64,000 bases of DNA from Flavobacterium urumqiense (GCF_900108015.1 NZ_FNVP01000009.1:1-64000); one strand, 5' to 3'. Shown: positions 29,978 to 39,471, numbered from the stretch's first letter. The notes: a model not told the origin generated them from the sequence alone. Made by a program: numbers and translations.

Positions 29978-30718
29978 CTATTTCCAATTCAATTGTAAAG
30001 CGAAGCTGGTTTTATCTTCTTTTGTGATGCTAAAAATAGTTTCTTTTTCATTCAAATTCTCGTGAATAATTACCTTGTCTTTTAAAGATAACTCTTTCAG
30101 AAAATTCATTTCGAAACTTTCAATTTTTTGTTTTAGAATTAGTTTTTCTTCAACCAAATCTAAACACCATTCCAGATATTTTACATTATTTACATGATTT
30201 ACAATATCTAAATCGGACAAGAATACCGTTTTTTCAAAAACAATCTCTTTTTCATGATTCAAATTAATTTTTGAAAAACCATGTTTTGTAGCTCTTGCAT
30301 CAGGATATAATTCAAAATGTTCGAATGGTAAAGCCAAGCCTTCAGGTCGGCGAATTTTAGTATTGAAAACTGCCCAAAAAGTCTCGGAACCTACAATCTT
30401 CTTTCCATTAACATACATTTCCAGCGCACGTACAGAACGAGAATTTTCTAAAGAATTAATCCATGTTTTTACTGTCACTACATCACCCCATTTAGGCAAA
30501 GCATCGATTTCAACTCGCATTCTGCTTAAAACCCAAGCTTGGTTGAATTCCTGCATGTCCGAAAAACTAATCCCTCCAATCTCTGAATGTGCCGCAGCTG
30601 TCAGTTGAAGAATATTGCATAAGTCTGTATATTTTAAATTACCATTTGGAGCGCATTGAGTAAAATTGATTTCCCAGTCTTTGCTTAAAATGGAAGTAAA
30701 ATTTGGAGCTATTGGCAT
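29978..30718 (-). CDS. Acyl-ACP thioesterase (FatA/FatB-like)
   Basis: A 246-residue double hot-dog thioesterase related to plant FatA/FatB and bacterial acyl-ACP thioesterases. The first hot-dog has QCAPNGNLKYTDLCNILQ and the tail helix AAAHSEIGG. The second starts near residue 150 and contains SDLDIVNHVNNVKYLEW, the N-x-H-V-N-N-x-x-Y-x-x-W active-site block. It releases fatty acids from ACP. First in map order of a long minus-strand series and 47 nt downstream of miaA. Confidence 0.85.
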   Translation of the reverse strand: MPIAPNFTSILSKDWEINFTQCAPNGNLKYTDLCNILQLTAAAHSEIGGISFSDMQEFNQAWVLSRMRVEIDALPKWGDVVTVKTWINSLENSRSVRALEMYVNGKKIVGSETFWAVFNTKIRRPEGLALPFEHFELYPDARATKHGFSKINLNHEKEIVFEKTVFLSDLDIVNHVNNVKYLEWCLDLVEEKLILKQKIESFEMNFLKELSLKDKVIIHENLNEKETIFSITKEDKTSFALQLNWK

Positions 30719-30765
30719 ATAGATAATTATTAATTATGAATGCGTATTCTTAGATTTAAAATTTT

Positions 30766-31683
30766 TTACTTTTTTGAATTGATATAATCAACAATTTCTT
30801 CATATGGAGTTTCAAAATCAAACCATTTTGTATGTTCATTTCTTTTGAACCACGTCAGTTGGCGTTTTGAAAACCGTCGGGTATTTTTCTTTATTTCTTC
30901 GATGGCAAATTCCAATGTGATTTCACCATCAAAATAACTGAATAACTCCCTATAACCCACGGTTTGTAGTGCATTCAATTCCTTATTTGGAAATAAACTT
31001 TTGGCTTCAGCCAATAAACCTTCGTTCATCATGATATCAACCCGTTGATTGATTCGGTTATAAATTATCTTCCTATCAGCTTCTAAACCAACAAGGATAG
31101 GAGTGAACTTTCGACTGTTTTGCTTCTGATTCAAAAAGGAAGAATACGGTTTTCCAGAGCCCACACATACTTCTAGAAAACGCATCATTCGTTGCGGATT
31201 TTGTAAAGTTTGCGGATTTTCTATGAGTAGGGTTTTATAATAATCAGGATCTAATGCTTCCAGTTTTTGCTGTAAATACCCAATTCCTAGTTTTTCATAA
31301 TTAGCCGTTGTCTCTAAACGGACTGCAAGATCAATTTCGGGGAATTCATCAAAACCTTTTAGTATGGCATCGACATACAAACCAGATCCACCAACTAGAA
31401 TCACATAATCATTAGTCAAATACAATTCGTCGAGTTTAGCCATAGCGTCTTTCTCGAAATCGCCAACTGTGTAATTTTCAAAAATAGATTTATTTTGGAT
31501 GAAATGGTGTTTTGCAGCCGCTAATTCTGATTTGCTGGGAACTGCTGTTCCAATGGTCATTTCCTTAAAAAACTGTCGGCTGTCACAGGAAATAATTTCG
31601 CATTTGAAATAATCTGCTAAAACAATGCTCAAAGAAGTTTTTCCAATGGCTGTAGGTCCAACTATAGTAATTAAATATTTCAT
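30766..31683 (-). CDS. miaA: tRNA dimethylallyltransferase MiaA
   Basis: Adds an isopentenyl group to A37 of tRNAs reading UNN codons. 305 residues, full length. The P-loop GPTAIGKTSLS (about 9-19), DSRQFFKEMTIGTAVPS, GGSGLYVDAI and the C-terminal tRNA-contact TRRFSKRQLTWFKRN are all present. It lies between the thioesterase and the exonuclease gene, same strand. Confidence 0.97.
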   Translation of the reverse strand: MKYLITIVGPTAIGKTSLSIVLADYFKCEIISCDSRQFFKEMTIGTAVPSKSELAAAKHHFIQNKSIFENYTVGDFEKDAMAKLDELYLTNDYVILVGGSGLYVDAILKGFDEFPEIDLAVRLETTANYEKLGIGYLQQKLEALDPDYYKTLLIENPQTLQNPQRMMRFLEVCVGSGKPYSSFLNQKQNSRKFTPILVGLEADRKIIYNRINQRVDIMMNEGLLAEAKSLFPNKELNALQTVGYRELFSYFDGEITLEFAIEEIKKNTRRFSKRQLTWFKRNEHTKWFDFETPYEEIVDYINSKK

Positions 31684-31724
31684 GTTTGTTATAAAGAATG
31701 ACTAAAATTAAATTCAAATAAAAC

Positions 31725-33086
31725 TTAAAACTTAATAATTTTTAGTGTTTTACTTTTTCGAACATGACCTTTTATAATATTCTTAGTATCCCTGTTATTT
31801 TGCATTGGTATAATAATATTTTTAAGGATTTCAATATTCTGAATTTGATAATTCAAATCATAAAAAGCATATCCTCTATAAATCCCATTTTCTATTAAAA
31901 CAGCGCTTCTCTCGTTGATTGTTCTTCCTCTATCAATCAATACCATATTTTGATTTTCAAATGTATTTTTGTCAATAAAGCCTTGAACTCTCGCATTGTA
32001 TTCTTCCGGAGAAATTTGTCCAATGCAGGCGCCGTCACACTCTTTTATGCTGTATTGAAAACAGTTTGTTTTAGTGACATATAAACCTGTCATTTTTTGA
32101 CACAAATTGTAAGCCGAAGTAATTCTAAACAACGCATTTTTTCCTTCCTGCAAGGAAGTAAACGAAGTAATTTCTTTTTTTCGGCCATCTGCTTTTTGCA
32201 ATTTTAAATTGAGATAGCCTTTTTCATCTTTTTCCGCGTACAAAGCCAGTTGAAAAATACTCTTCCTTTGTGCTCGGTTGTGAATAGGTTTGTTGATTTT
32301 TATTTCTTCACTTTCTTTCAATAAAGCGATCAATTCACTTCCGGTTTCATCGTAGGTTACCGTAAAGACTTCAGCTTGAATTTTTTTGCATTTGGGAGAA
32401 GTTCCTGTGAAATGCTGGTTGACACGTTTTTTAATATTTAGGCTTTTGCCAATATAGACTAAGTTGCCTTTTTCATTATGAATGTAATAGATGCCAGTTG
32501 TAGAAGGTAAACTAGCAATTATATCGAGTAGTTTTGGAGCAATTCCTTTTTCGACTTCGAGTTTGATAAAATCTTTCACGATTTCTTTTTCTAAATCTTT
32601 GTCTAAAAGCATTTTAAATAGCTTTACTGTAGCCATTGCATCACCACTTGCCCGATGTCTATCGGCCATTGGAATTCCAAGTGCACGGACTAGTTTTCCT
32701 AAACTATAGGATTGTTGTTCCGGAATTAATTTTTTGGCAAGTTCAACGGTACAAAGTGTTTTGGCTTCAAAATCATAGCCTAATCGTCTAAACTCCGTTC
32801 GAAGAATTCTGTAATCGAAAGAGGCATTGTGTGCTACAATTACGCAATCATTCGTCATTTCAATAATGCGTTTTGCTACTTCAAAAAATTTGGGAGCAGA
32901 GCGCAGCATGGCATTATTAATTCCAGTAAGTTTTACAACAAACGGCTGAATTGGGATTTCTGGATTGACCAAACTAATAAATTGGTCAACAACCTCATGT
33001 CCGTCAAATTTATAAATGGCGATTTCAGTTATTCCCTCTTCGTTAAATTGTCCTCCTGTGGTTTCTATGTCAAGTATTGCGTACAA
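31725..33086 (-). CDS. DEDDh exonuclease fused to a GIY-YIG (UvrC-like) nuclease domain
   Basis: A 453-residue fusion. Residues 1-165 form a DnaQ-type DEDDh exonuclease (ILDIETTGG, HNASFDYRILR, HRASGDAMATVKL). Residues about 195-275 form a GIY-YIG domain (TGIYYIHNEKGNLVYIGKSL, KKRVNQHF). The C-terminal third has the UvrC/Cho-like Cys cluster region (TNCFQYSIKECDGACIGQIS). The same order occurs in the PolC-epsilon/UvrC fusions of other bacteria and suggests an accessory repair nuclease. The DNA substrate is unknown. Confidence 0.9.
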   Translation of the reverse strand: MYAILDIETTGGQFNEEGITEIAIYKFDGHEVVDQFISLVNPEIPIQPFVVKLTGINNAMLRSAPKFFEVAKRIIEMTNDCVIVAHNASFDYRILRTEFRRLGYDFEAKTLCTVELAKKLIPEQQSYSLGKLVRALGIPMADRHRASGDAMATVKLFKMLLDKDLEKEIVKDFIKLEVEKGIAPKLLDIIASLPSTTGIYYIHNEKGNLVYIGKSLNIKKRVNQHFTGTSPKCKKIQAEVFTVTYDETGSELIALLKESEEIKINKPIHNRAQRKSIFQLALYAEKDEKGYLNLKLQKADGRKKEITSFTSLQEGKNALFRITSAYNLCQKMTGLYVTKTNCFQYSIKECDGACIGQISPEEYNARVQGFIDKNTFENQNMVLIDRGRTINERSAVLIENGIYRGYAFYDLNYQIQNIEILKNIIIPMQNNRDTKNIIKGHVRKSKTLKIIKF

Positions 33087-33160
33087 ATTTTTTGTTTAAT
33101 GTTTAATGTTTCAAGTTATGAAACATCCGAAGTCAAAAATCGTTAATCGAAAATTGAAAA

Positions 33161-33820
33161 TCAAATTCTTCCTCCAAAGATACTACTTCCTATTCGAACC
33201 ATGGTGCTTCCGCATTCAATTGCGAGTTGATAATCTCCAGACATTCCCATGGATAATGTAGAGATACACTGCAGTGAATTTGTACTGCGAATGGTATCAA
33301 AAATCGATTTTAGATGTGTAAATTCTTTTTTGATTTGTTCTTTATCATATGTAAATGTTGCCATTCCCATCAATCCTACCACTCGAATATTTTTCATTTC
33401 TTGAAAATCATTGGAAGATAAAAGTGAAGACAATTCCTCTTTATTAAGACCAAATTTAGTTTCCTCTTCGGCAATATGAATTTGCAATAAGCAATCAATA
33501 ACCCTGTTATATTTTTGTGCTTGTTTGTTGATTTCCTGCAATAATTTTAAACTATCTACTCCATGAATCAGGCTCACAAATTGCGCCATAAATTTGACTT
33601 TATTTGTCTGAACATGACCAATCATATGCCATTGAATGTCTTTGGGCATTTGTTCCCATTTCTCAGTCATTTCCTGAATTTTGTTTTCTCCAAAAATGCG
33701 CTGTCCTGCTCCATAGGCTTCCATCAGGTCCGGAATCGGTTTAGTTTTAGAAACAGCCACTAAGGTTACATGTTCCGGTAATGTGGATTTTATTGAAAGT
33801 AGGTTTTGAGCTATCGACAT
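33161..33820 (-). CDS. YggS-family pyridoxal phosphate homeostasis protein
   Basis: A 219-residue PLP-binding protein (YggS/PROSC). The cofactor Lys is in VAVSKTKP (about 22-29). GENKIQEM, WHMIGHVQTNKVK, LSMGMSGDYQLAIECGSTMVRIGSSIFG complete the family signature. It manages free PLP and has no proven catalytic activity. It lies on the minus strand between the DUF1015 and exonuclease genes. Confidence 0.93.
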   Translation of the reverse strand: MSIAQNLLSIKSTLPEHVTLVAVSKTKPIPDLMEAYGAGQRIFGENKIQEMTEKWEQMPKDIQWHMIGHVQTNKVKFMAQFVSLIHGVDSLKLLQEINKQAQKYNRVIDCLLQIHIAEEETKFGLNKEELSSLLSSNDFQEMKNIRVVGLMGMATFTYDKEQIKKEFTHLKSIFDTIRSTNSLQCISTLSMGMSGDYQLAIECGSTMVRIGSSIFGGRI

Positions 33821-33850
33821 TTTTTCGTCTTTTAATTTATTAGTGTATAA

Positions 33851-35071
33851 TTAAAGTTCATAAATCACTAAGCCACTTCTAAACTTGGGTTCTATGTAAG
33901 TGCTTTTTGGAGGCATAATCAAATTGGTATCGGCCAAAGCTTTTATTTCTTCTATATTAGACGGAAAGAGTATAAAACCAACTTCAAATTCTCCCTGATC
34001 AATTTTTTGTTTTACTTCTAAAACGGATTGCTTTCCAGAGATATACTCGATACGTTCGTCATTTCGTAAATCTTCAATACCAAGAAGAGGCAAAAGTACT
34101 TTTTTGTATAGAATTTGTGTATCTAAACTTTCCAATGCAGTTTCGCAAACTTCATTTTCTTTTCGTAAAATTAGGCTATAAAAATCATTGTCAAGATACA
34201 TTCCGAATTGATGTTTTTCAGAAGGTTGAAAAGGTTCCTTATATTTATTTTCTATAACAAAACTCGTACTTAATTCATTTATAAAATCCTCTTTCGAGAA
34301 ACCGTTCAAATCTTTTACTAATCTATTGAATTCGTATATCTTAACGTTATTTTCGGAAATTAAATAACTTAATATATAATCTTTTGCACTATTTTCAAGG
34401 TCTTTGTTTTCTTCAGATAATAATTTTAAAGCTTCCGTGCGATGATGTCCGTCAGCGATGTAAAGACTTTCTGTTTTTTCAAATATATTTTGTAACCAAC
34501 TAATCTCTAATGAATCTTCAATTTTCCATAGATAATGGATCTCTTTTTTGGTAGTCGAAAATTCAAAGTCGGCTAATTTTTGAGTGCAATTATAAATCCA
34601 ATTTTCTATTGTTTTGTTGTCGGGATACGTCATCAAAACAGGCTCCGTGTTAAACTCGGCATATTTCATATAATCTTTAAGCAACTGCACTCTAAAAGCT
34701 AAGATATCTTCGTGTTTTTTTATGACATTATTGCGGTAATCTTCAACACTTGTTCCTACAATAATTCCGGTGAAAGAATGTGTTTTGGTAACAATTTTAT
34801 GAATGTAAATAGCAGGCTTTTTATCCTTGACTAAAATAAGTTCATTCCTGAATTGCTGATATTTTTGATATACCTGTCTGTATCTTTTTTTAAAAGAAAC
34901 AGTTTCTTGATTGGTATATGCCGGTTTTAGAATATGCAAAAATGATAACGGATTAAAATCCAATTGTGCTGCTAACTCGGCATTCACATATTCTTCATAA
35001 GAACGACAAGTGACAAGGCAGACTTTATCACGTGTAGGACGAACTGCTTTAAAAGGAACTATTTTAGCCAT
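33851..35071 (-). CDS. DUF1015-family protein
   Basis: A 406-residue cytoplasmic protein of the DUF1015 family. It begins MAKIVPFKAVRPTRDKVCLV and contains the hallmark YIADGHHRTEALKLL near residue 210, plus GIEDLRNDERIEYI. The ParB/Srx-like HHR pocket suggests nucleotide binding, but the biochemical role is unproven. I set the start at the ATG at 35071 because the upstream in-frame codon at 35089 is TTG and adds residues unlike the family. Flanked by yggS and the 3-hydroxyacyl-CoA dehydrogenase gene. Confidence 0.87.
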   Translation of the reverse strand: MAKIVPFKAVRPTRDKVCLVTCRSYEEYVNAELAAQLDFNPLSFLHILKPAYTNQETVSFKKRYRQVYQKYQQFRNELILVKDKKPAIYIHKIVTKTHSFTGIIVGTSVEDYRNNVIKKHEDILAFRVQLLKDYMKYAEFNTEPVLMTYPDNKTIENWIYNCTQKLADFEFSTTKKEIHYLWKIEDSLEISWLQNIFEKTESLYIADGHHRTEALKLLSEENKDLENSAKDYILSYLISENNVKIYEFNRLVKDLNGFSKEDFINELSTSFVIENKYKEPFQPSEKHQFGMYLDNDFYSLILRKENEVCETALESLDTQILYKKVLLPLLGIEDLRNDERIEYISGKQSVLEVKQKIDQGEFEVGFILFPSNIEEIKALADTNLIMPPKSTYIEPKFRSGLVIYEL

Positions 35072-35146
35072 AAATATGTCAAAAGTCAAAAGTACTAAAG
35101 TCGAATGTCTAAAAATTGACTTTAAGACTTTCGATTTACATTGAGA

Positions 35147-36034
35147 CTATATAAATTGTTTAGAAATCTTCTCCGCTTTTTTGCTTTCAGAATAATCATA
35201 GAAACCTTCACCAGATTTCACACCCATTTTTCCTGCACGAACCATATTTACTAATAAAGGACACGGTGCGTATTTTGGATTTTTGAAACCATCGTACATT
35301 ACATTTAAAATAGCCAAACATACATCAAGTCCAATAAAGTCGGCCAATTGTAAAGGTCCCATTGGGTGACCCATTCCTAGTTTCATTACGGTGTCAATTT
35401 CATAAACTCCAGCAACTTTGTTGTATAAAGTTTCGATTGCTTCATTGATCATGGGCATCAAAATTCTATTGGCTACAAATCCAGGGTAATCGTTTACTTC
35501 AACAGGAGTTTTTGCTAATTTTTCAGATAAATCCATAATGGTTTTAGTAACTTCGTCAGAAGTATTGTAACCACGAATAATTTCTACCAATTTCATAATT
35601 GGCACCGGATTCATAAAATGCATACCAATAACACGCTCCGGATGTGCCACAACTGCTCCAATTTGAGTAATTGAAATCGAAGATGTATTAGTCGCTAAAA
35701 TGGTATTATGAGAACATGCCGCATTCAATTGCTTGAAGATATTTAGTTTTAATTCTACATTTTCAGTTGCTGCTTCAATAACCAAATCTACACCAACAAC
35801 ACCATCTTTGATATCAGTATATGTTATGATATTAGTAATTGTTTTTGCTTTGTCTTCTTGAGTAATACTTCCTTTTGCAATCATTCGGTCTAAATTAGCG
35901 GCGATAGTAGCCATTCCTTTATCCAATGATTGCTCTGAAACATCTATTAATTTTACGGTAAAGCCACTTTGTGCAAAGGTATGGGCAATTCCATTTCCCA
36001 TTGTTCCTGCTCCGATTACAGCTATTGTTTTCAT
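35147..36034 (-). CDS. 3-hydroxybutyryl-CoA dehydrogenase
   Basis: A 295-residue NAD-dependent 3-hydroxyacyl-CoA dehydrogenase. N-terminal Rossmann fold VIGAGTMGNGIAHTFAQSGF, catalytic region HFMNPVPIMKLVEIIRG with the family His (about 137) and Glu (about 149), NDYPGFVANRILMPMINEA and the C-terminal domain MGHPMGPLQLADFIGLD. It lacks the hydratase half of FadB, so it acts in short-chain oxidation or the reverse direction. The unknown membrane protein gene is 1 nt upstream. Confidence 0.93.
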   Translation of the reverse strand: MKTIAVIGAGTMGNGIAHTFAQSGFTVKLIDVSEQSLDKGMATIAANLDRMIAKGSITQEDKAKTITNIITYTDIKDGVVGVDLVIEAATENVELKLNIFKQLNAACSHNTILATNTSSISITQIGAVVAHPERVIGMHFMNPVPIMKLVEIIRGYNTSDEVTKTIMDLSEKLAKTPVEVNDYPGFVANRILMPMINEAIETLYNKVAGVYEIDTVMKLGMGHPMGPLQLADFIGLDVCLAILNVMYDGFKNPKYAPCPLLVNMVRAGKMGVKSGEGFYDYSESKKAEKISKQFI

Positions 36035-36035
36035 G

Positions 36036-36632
36036 TTATATGGTTGGATTAAAATTGAAGTATTTATCTAAATCTTCTTTTATCACTTCGTATTCATTTT
36101 CATTGATATATTTATTAGTGTAGAGCCAAATATATCTTTCATATTGAATATTATATGGTAAAACAGGATCTATTAAAAAATATTTTTTTCTAAAAAAATC
36201 AATTTGCTTTTGATACACTAGTTCTATGAATGTATTAACTTCTACAGCATTTTTTTTAGTATATATGAAATATAAATGTTTTGAAGATTTTATGTGTTTC
36301 TCTTCATATTCCTTAGTATTTTTTATTATCATAAAAATAAATGGTAATAGTAGGAATGAACAAAGTATTTTAAAAGCCAATGGAGGTGCATTATTTAATA
36401 AAGCTACTGCACATAAAATTAAAAATAAATTTAAAAAGAGTGATGTGTAAAGTCTTACCGTTATTTTGTCAAGACTTCCTTTTTCTATATACCAACTATT
36501 TTCTATATCTTCTAAGGGGATATTATACTTAAGTTTATGTTTTGCAGTATTTAAATTTACACGTATCTCTTCATCTAATATCTCAAATAGCTGTTTTTGA
36601 TTCCCATATTTAATTTCTAATTTATTATCCAT
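36036..36632 (-). CDS. Unknown two-helix membrane protein
   Basis: A 198-residue protein I do not recognise. Two adjacent hydrophobic helices lie at about 65-105 (LFLNLFLILCAVALLNNAPP, then FKILCSFLLLPFIFMII), with soluble charged regions on both sides that would face the same side. The C-terminal part is rich in Tyr, Lys and Asn. The ATG at 36632 is used, since the preceding in-frame codon is TTG. It sits 1 nt and 6 nt from conserved metabolic genes on either side, so it rides in their transcript although it looks like an accessory insertion. Confidence 0.6.
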   Translation of the reverse strand: MDNKLEIKYGNQKQLFEILDEEIRVNLNTAKHKLKYNIPLEDIENSWYIEKGSLDKITVRLYTSLFLNLFLILCAVALLNNAPPLAFKILCSFLLLPFIFMIIKNTKEYEEKHIKSSKHLYFIYTKKNAVEVNTFIELVYQKQIDFFRKKYFLIDPVLPYNIQYERYIWLYTNKYINENEYEVIKEDLDKYFNFNPTI

Positions 36633-36638
36633 CAAAAA

Positions 36639-37604
36639 CTACTTCTTAAAACAATCAATAATTTGGTACGCCACTCTTAATGCTTCAGTCGCTTGTTCCA
36701 ATGTTACAACAGGAGAGGTGTCATTATTGATGGCATCAGCAAATGATTCTAATTCGTCAAGAATTGCATTATTTTGTTCCACATCTGGATTCGAGAAATA
36801 AATTTGTTTTTTTACTCCTTCAGCGTTTTGTAAAATGATATCAAAATCACCCGGTACTTCAGGCGCATCTTTCATTTTTACCACTTCACATTTCTTTTCC
36901 AAGAAATCTACAGAGATGTAAGCATCTTTTTGGAAGAAACGAGATTTTCGCATGTTTTTCATCGAAATTCTACTGGCTGTCAAATTAGCAACACATCCAT
37001 TTTCGAATTCGATTCTGGCATTAGCAATATCCGGGGTATCACTTATAACCGAAACTCCGCTGGCATTGATACTTTTTACTTTAGATTTTACAACACTTAA
37101 AATAGCATCAATATCATGTATCATCAAATCTAAAACCACTGGAACATCCGTGCCACGAGGGTTAAATTCGGCCAAACGATGCGTTTCAATAAACATGGGG
37201 TTATCAATCATGTTTTTGGTTGCTTTGAAAGCTGGATTGAATCTTTCAACATGACCAACTTGTCCTTTAACGTTATATTCTTTTGCTAAAGCAATAATTT
37301 CTTCAGCTTCTTCAACGGTATTTGATATTGGTTTTTCTATAAAAACGTGTTTGCCTGATTTGATAGCGACTTTGGCACATTTATAATGGGAAAGAGTAGG
37401 GGTTACAATATCAATTACATCAACAGCATGAATAAGTGTAGCTATTGTGCTAAAATGTTTATAGCCAAATTCTTTAGAAACCTTTTCGGCATTTTCTTGA
37501 TTTGGGTCGTAAAAACCAACTAATTCATATTTGTCAGATTGTTGTAATAAACGCAAATGTATTTTACCCAGATGACCGGCACCTAACACTCCAATTTTCA
37601 GCAT
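36639..37604 (-). CDS. Gfo/Idh/MocA-family oxidoreductase
   Basis: A 321-residue NAD(P)-dependent oxidoreductase. N-terminal Rossmann fold GVLGAGHLGKIHLRLL, the family motif VFIEKPISNTVEEAEEI (about 88-104, with the EKP catalytic Lys), GHVERFNPAFKA and the C-terminal beta-sheet domain with DLMIHDIDAIL. The substrate (a sugar, inositol or biliverdin-like ring) cannot be told. It heads the minus-strand series and diverges from pcm across about 140 nt. Confidence 0.92.
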   Translation of the reverse strand: MLKIGVLGAGHLGKIHLRLLQQSDKYELVGFYDPNQENAEKVSKEFGYKHFSTIATLIHAVDVIDIVTPTLSHYKCAKVAIKSGKHVFIEKPISNTVEEAEEIIALAKEYNVKGQVGHVERFNPAFKATKNMIDNPMFIETHRLAEFNPRGTDVPVVLDLMIHDIDAILSVVKSKVKSINASGVSVISDTPDIANARIEFENGCVANLTASRISMKNMRKSRFFQKDAYISVDFLEKKCEVVKMKDAPEVPGDFDIILQNAEGVKKQIYFSNPDVEQNNAILDELESFADAINNDTSPVVTLEQATEALRVAYQIIDCFKK

Positions 37605-37748
37605 AATGATTTACTTTGTACAAAAATAGCAATAAAATGATTAATTTTTTAAAGATATCAAACAATTATTTGACCAATTTAATATTTAAAATTCACTATT
37701 TAATATTAAAAATTGTTTTCTATTTTTACCAAAATAAAATATAAAATT

Positions 37749-38390
37749 TTGAAAGATACAGCCAAACATCAAGGACTTCGGAATCAATTAGTACGCACTT
37801 TGGAACAAAAAGGGATTACTGATAAAAGTGTTTTGGATGCGATAAAAAAAATCCCAAGACACTTATTTTTAAATTCCAGTTTTGAGGATTATGCTTATCA
37901 GGACAAAGCATTTCCTATTGGGGCTGGTCAAACTATTTCTCAACCTTATACTGTAGCTTTTCAATCTCAATTATTAGAAGTAAAAAAAGAACACAAAATT
38001 TTGGAAATTGGAACCGGCTCAGGGTATCAAACTGCTGTTTTGTGTACAATGGGAGCAAAGGTTTATAGTGTGGAAAGACAAAATGAATTATTCAAACAAA
38101 CATCCATTTTATTTCCAAAACTAAGTATTCGTCCTAAACATCTTTCTTTTGGAGACGGATATAAAGGATTACCAAGTTATGCGCCTTTTGATAGTATTAT
38201 AGTAACTGCAGGAGCTCCTTTTATTCCTCAGCCTTTGATGGCACAACTGAAAATAGGAGGTAGGCTAGTTATTCCGTTAGGAGAAGAGGTCCAAATTATG
38301 ACTTTGTTAATCAGAAAAAATGAAACGCAATTCGAAAAACATGAGTTTGGGGAGTTTCGATTTGTACCATTATTAGAGGATAAAAATTAA
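37749..38390 (+). CDS. pcm: Protein-L-isoaspartate O-methyltransferase
   Basis: Repairs isoaspartyl damage using S-adenosylmethionine. With the TTG start at 37749 the product is 213 residues and begins with KDTAKHQGLRNQLV, which fits flavobacterial relatives as I recall them. An in-frame TTG at 37713 would add 12 residues. Family motifs: PRHLFLN, GAGQTISQPYTVAFQ (about 73-87), SAM-binding EIGTGSGYQTAVL and the final VPLL. No ATG start exists in this frame near the N-terminus. Confidence 0.93.
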   Translation: MKDTAKHQGLRNQLVRTLEQKGITDKSVLDAIKKIPRHLFLNSSFEDYAYQDKAFPIGAGQTISQPYTVAFQSQLLEVKKEHKILEIGTGSGYQTAVLCTMGAKVYSVERQNELFKQTSILFPKLSIRPKHLSFGDGYKGLPSYAPFDSIIVTAGAPFIPQPLMAQLKIGGRLVIPLGEEVQIMTLLIRKNETQFEKHEFGEFRFVPLLEDKN

Positions 38391-38427
38391 ATAGAAACCT
38401 GTCTCGCTTAAATAACGATACGTTTTT

Positions 38428-39471
38428 TTATCGCCCAATAATACTCAGATAACGTTCTAAGCTTTCTTTTTCCGTTTGAGCTATAAATAACAAAAAATCT
38501 TCTTTGTTATTTTTAGTTTGAGCTCTTTCCAGTGCTTGATAGTATAGCATTCTACTTTCATAATCCCCTTTTATATTAGCGATGATGTAGCCATGTTGCA
38601 ATAAAATTAAGTTCATGAGTAAACGAGAAGTTCTGCCGTTTCCATCGATAAATGAATGAATGATAACTAATCGCTCGTGTATTTCTGCAGCCAAAACTAC
38701 AGGGTGAAGACTGTTTTTATTGGTTTCATACCAAATGAAAAAATCTCCCATTTCTTTTGCAACCAGAAACGGTGGCAGATGACTGCTTCCTTGTATCATG
38801 ACTTGCACTTTTCTGTAGCGACCAGCATCTTCAGGATGGATTCCTCTCAAAATGAGATTATGAATAGATAGTACCTCGCTTTCATTTATGAATTTACTTC
38901 TTTGCATTAAATCTTTGATGTATGCAATGGCTTCTTGATGATTAATCACTTCAAGATGTTCCCTCATACTTTTCCCTGAAATAGTTAAACCTTCATTGAT
39001 AACCAAATCAGTTTCCCGAAGTGTCATAGTATTTCCTTCAATACGATTACTTTCAAAAGTGTATTCTAATTCTAATGCCTGAGAAATGCTATAACTATCA
39101 AATTGACGAAAACCATCTAGTTTTCTCTTTAAAGTATCAATTTCATCTAAGATTTTTTGTAACGTAGTAGATATTTTTTTCTTTGGAGATTTACTTTGAT
39201 ACCTTATTTCTTCTTCAGCAACCAGTAATGCTTTCAAGGCAAATTCATCTTGACCTATTTCATAAAGAATTTTTTCTTTAAGCCAAGCTACCATTATTGT
39301 TTCTAAATCAATTTCCAATAACGATGCTAGTTTTATAACTTGCTCTCTAGTTGGTTTTCTGTTTCCACTTTCAAATTTACTAATCAAGGCTTGATCAATT
39401 CCTAAAAGTTGAGCCACTTCTCTGGTTTTGAGTCCTTTTTGTTCTCTTGCATTTTTGAGTAATGTTTTCAT
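38428..39471 (-). CDS. Xre-type HTH fused to a Fic-domain protein
   Basis: A 347-residue fusion. Residues 5-60 are a Cro/CI-type helix-turn-helix (ARQEKGLKTREVAQLLGIDQ-like, then ALISKFESGNRKPTREQV). Residues about 125-340 are a Fic domain with the complete catalytic loop HSFIDGNGRTSR at 272-283, so AMP transfer or another NMP transfer is plausible. The inhibitory helix motif SNRIEGN (141-147) is present N-terminal to the Fic core, as in self-inhibited class II Fic proteins. The protein may bind its own promoter (inference). Not accompanied by a separate antitoxin. Confidence 0.9.
   Translation of the reverse strand: MKTLLKNAREQKGLKTREVAQLLGIDQALISKFESGNRKPTREQVIKLASLLEIDLETIMVAWLKEKILYEIGQDEFALKALLVAEEEIRYQSKSPKKKISTTLQKILDEIDTLKRKLDGFRQFDSYSISQALELEYTFESNRIEGNTMTLRETDLVINEGLTISGKSMREHLEVINHQEAIAYIKDLMQRSKFINESEVLSIHNLILRGIHPEDAGRYRKVQVMIQGSSHLPPFLVAKEMGDFFIWYETNKNSLHPVVLAAEIHERLVIIHSFIDGNGRTSRLLMNLILLQHGYIIANIKGDYESRMLYYQALERAQTKNNKEDFLLFIAQTEKESLERYLSIIGR

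Noticed and set aside
33090..33160. Tandem TTTAATGTTTAATG-like stretch considered as CRISPR or regulatory repeat
   Set aside because: Only two or three imperfect AT-rich units; this is a common flavobacterial low-complexity intergenic sequence.
38428..39471. Two-gene Fic toxin-antitoxin system
   Set aside because: No adjacent small antitoxin gene; the inhibitory motif is within the same chain.
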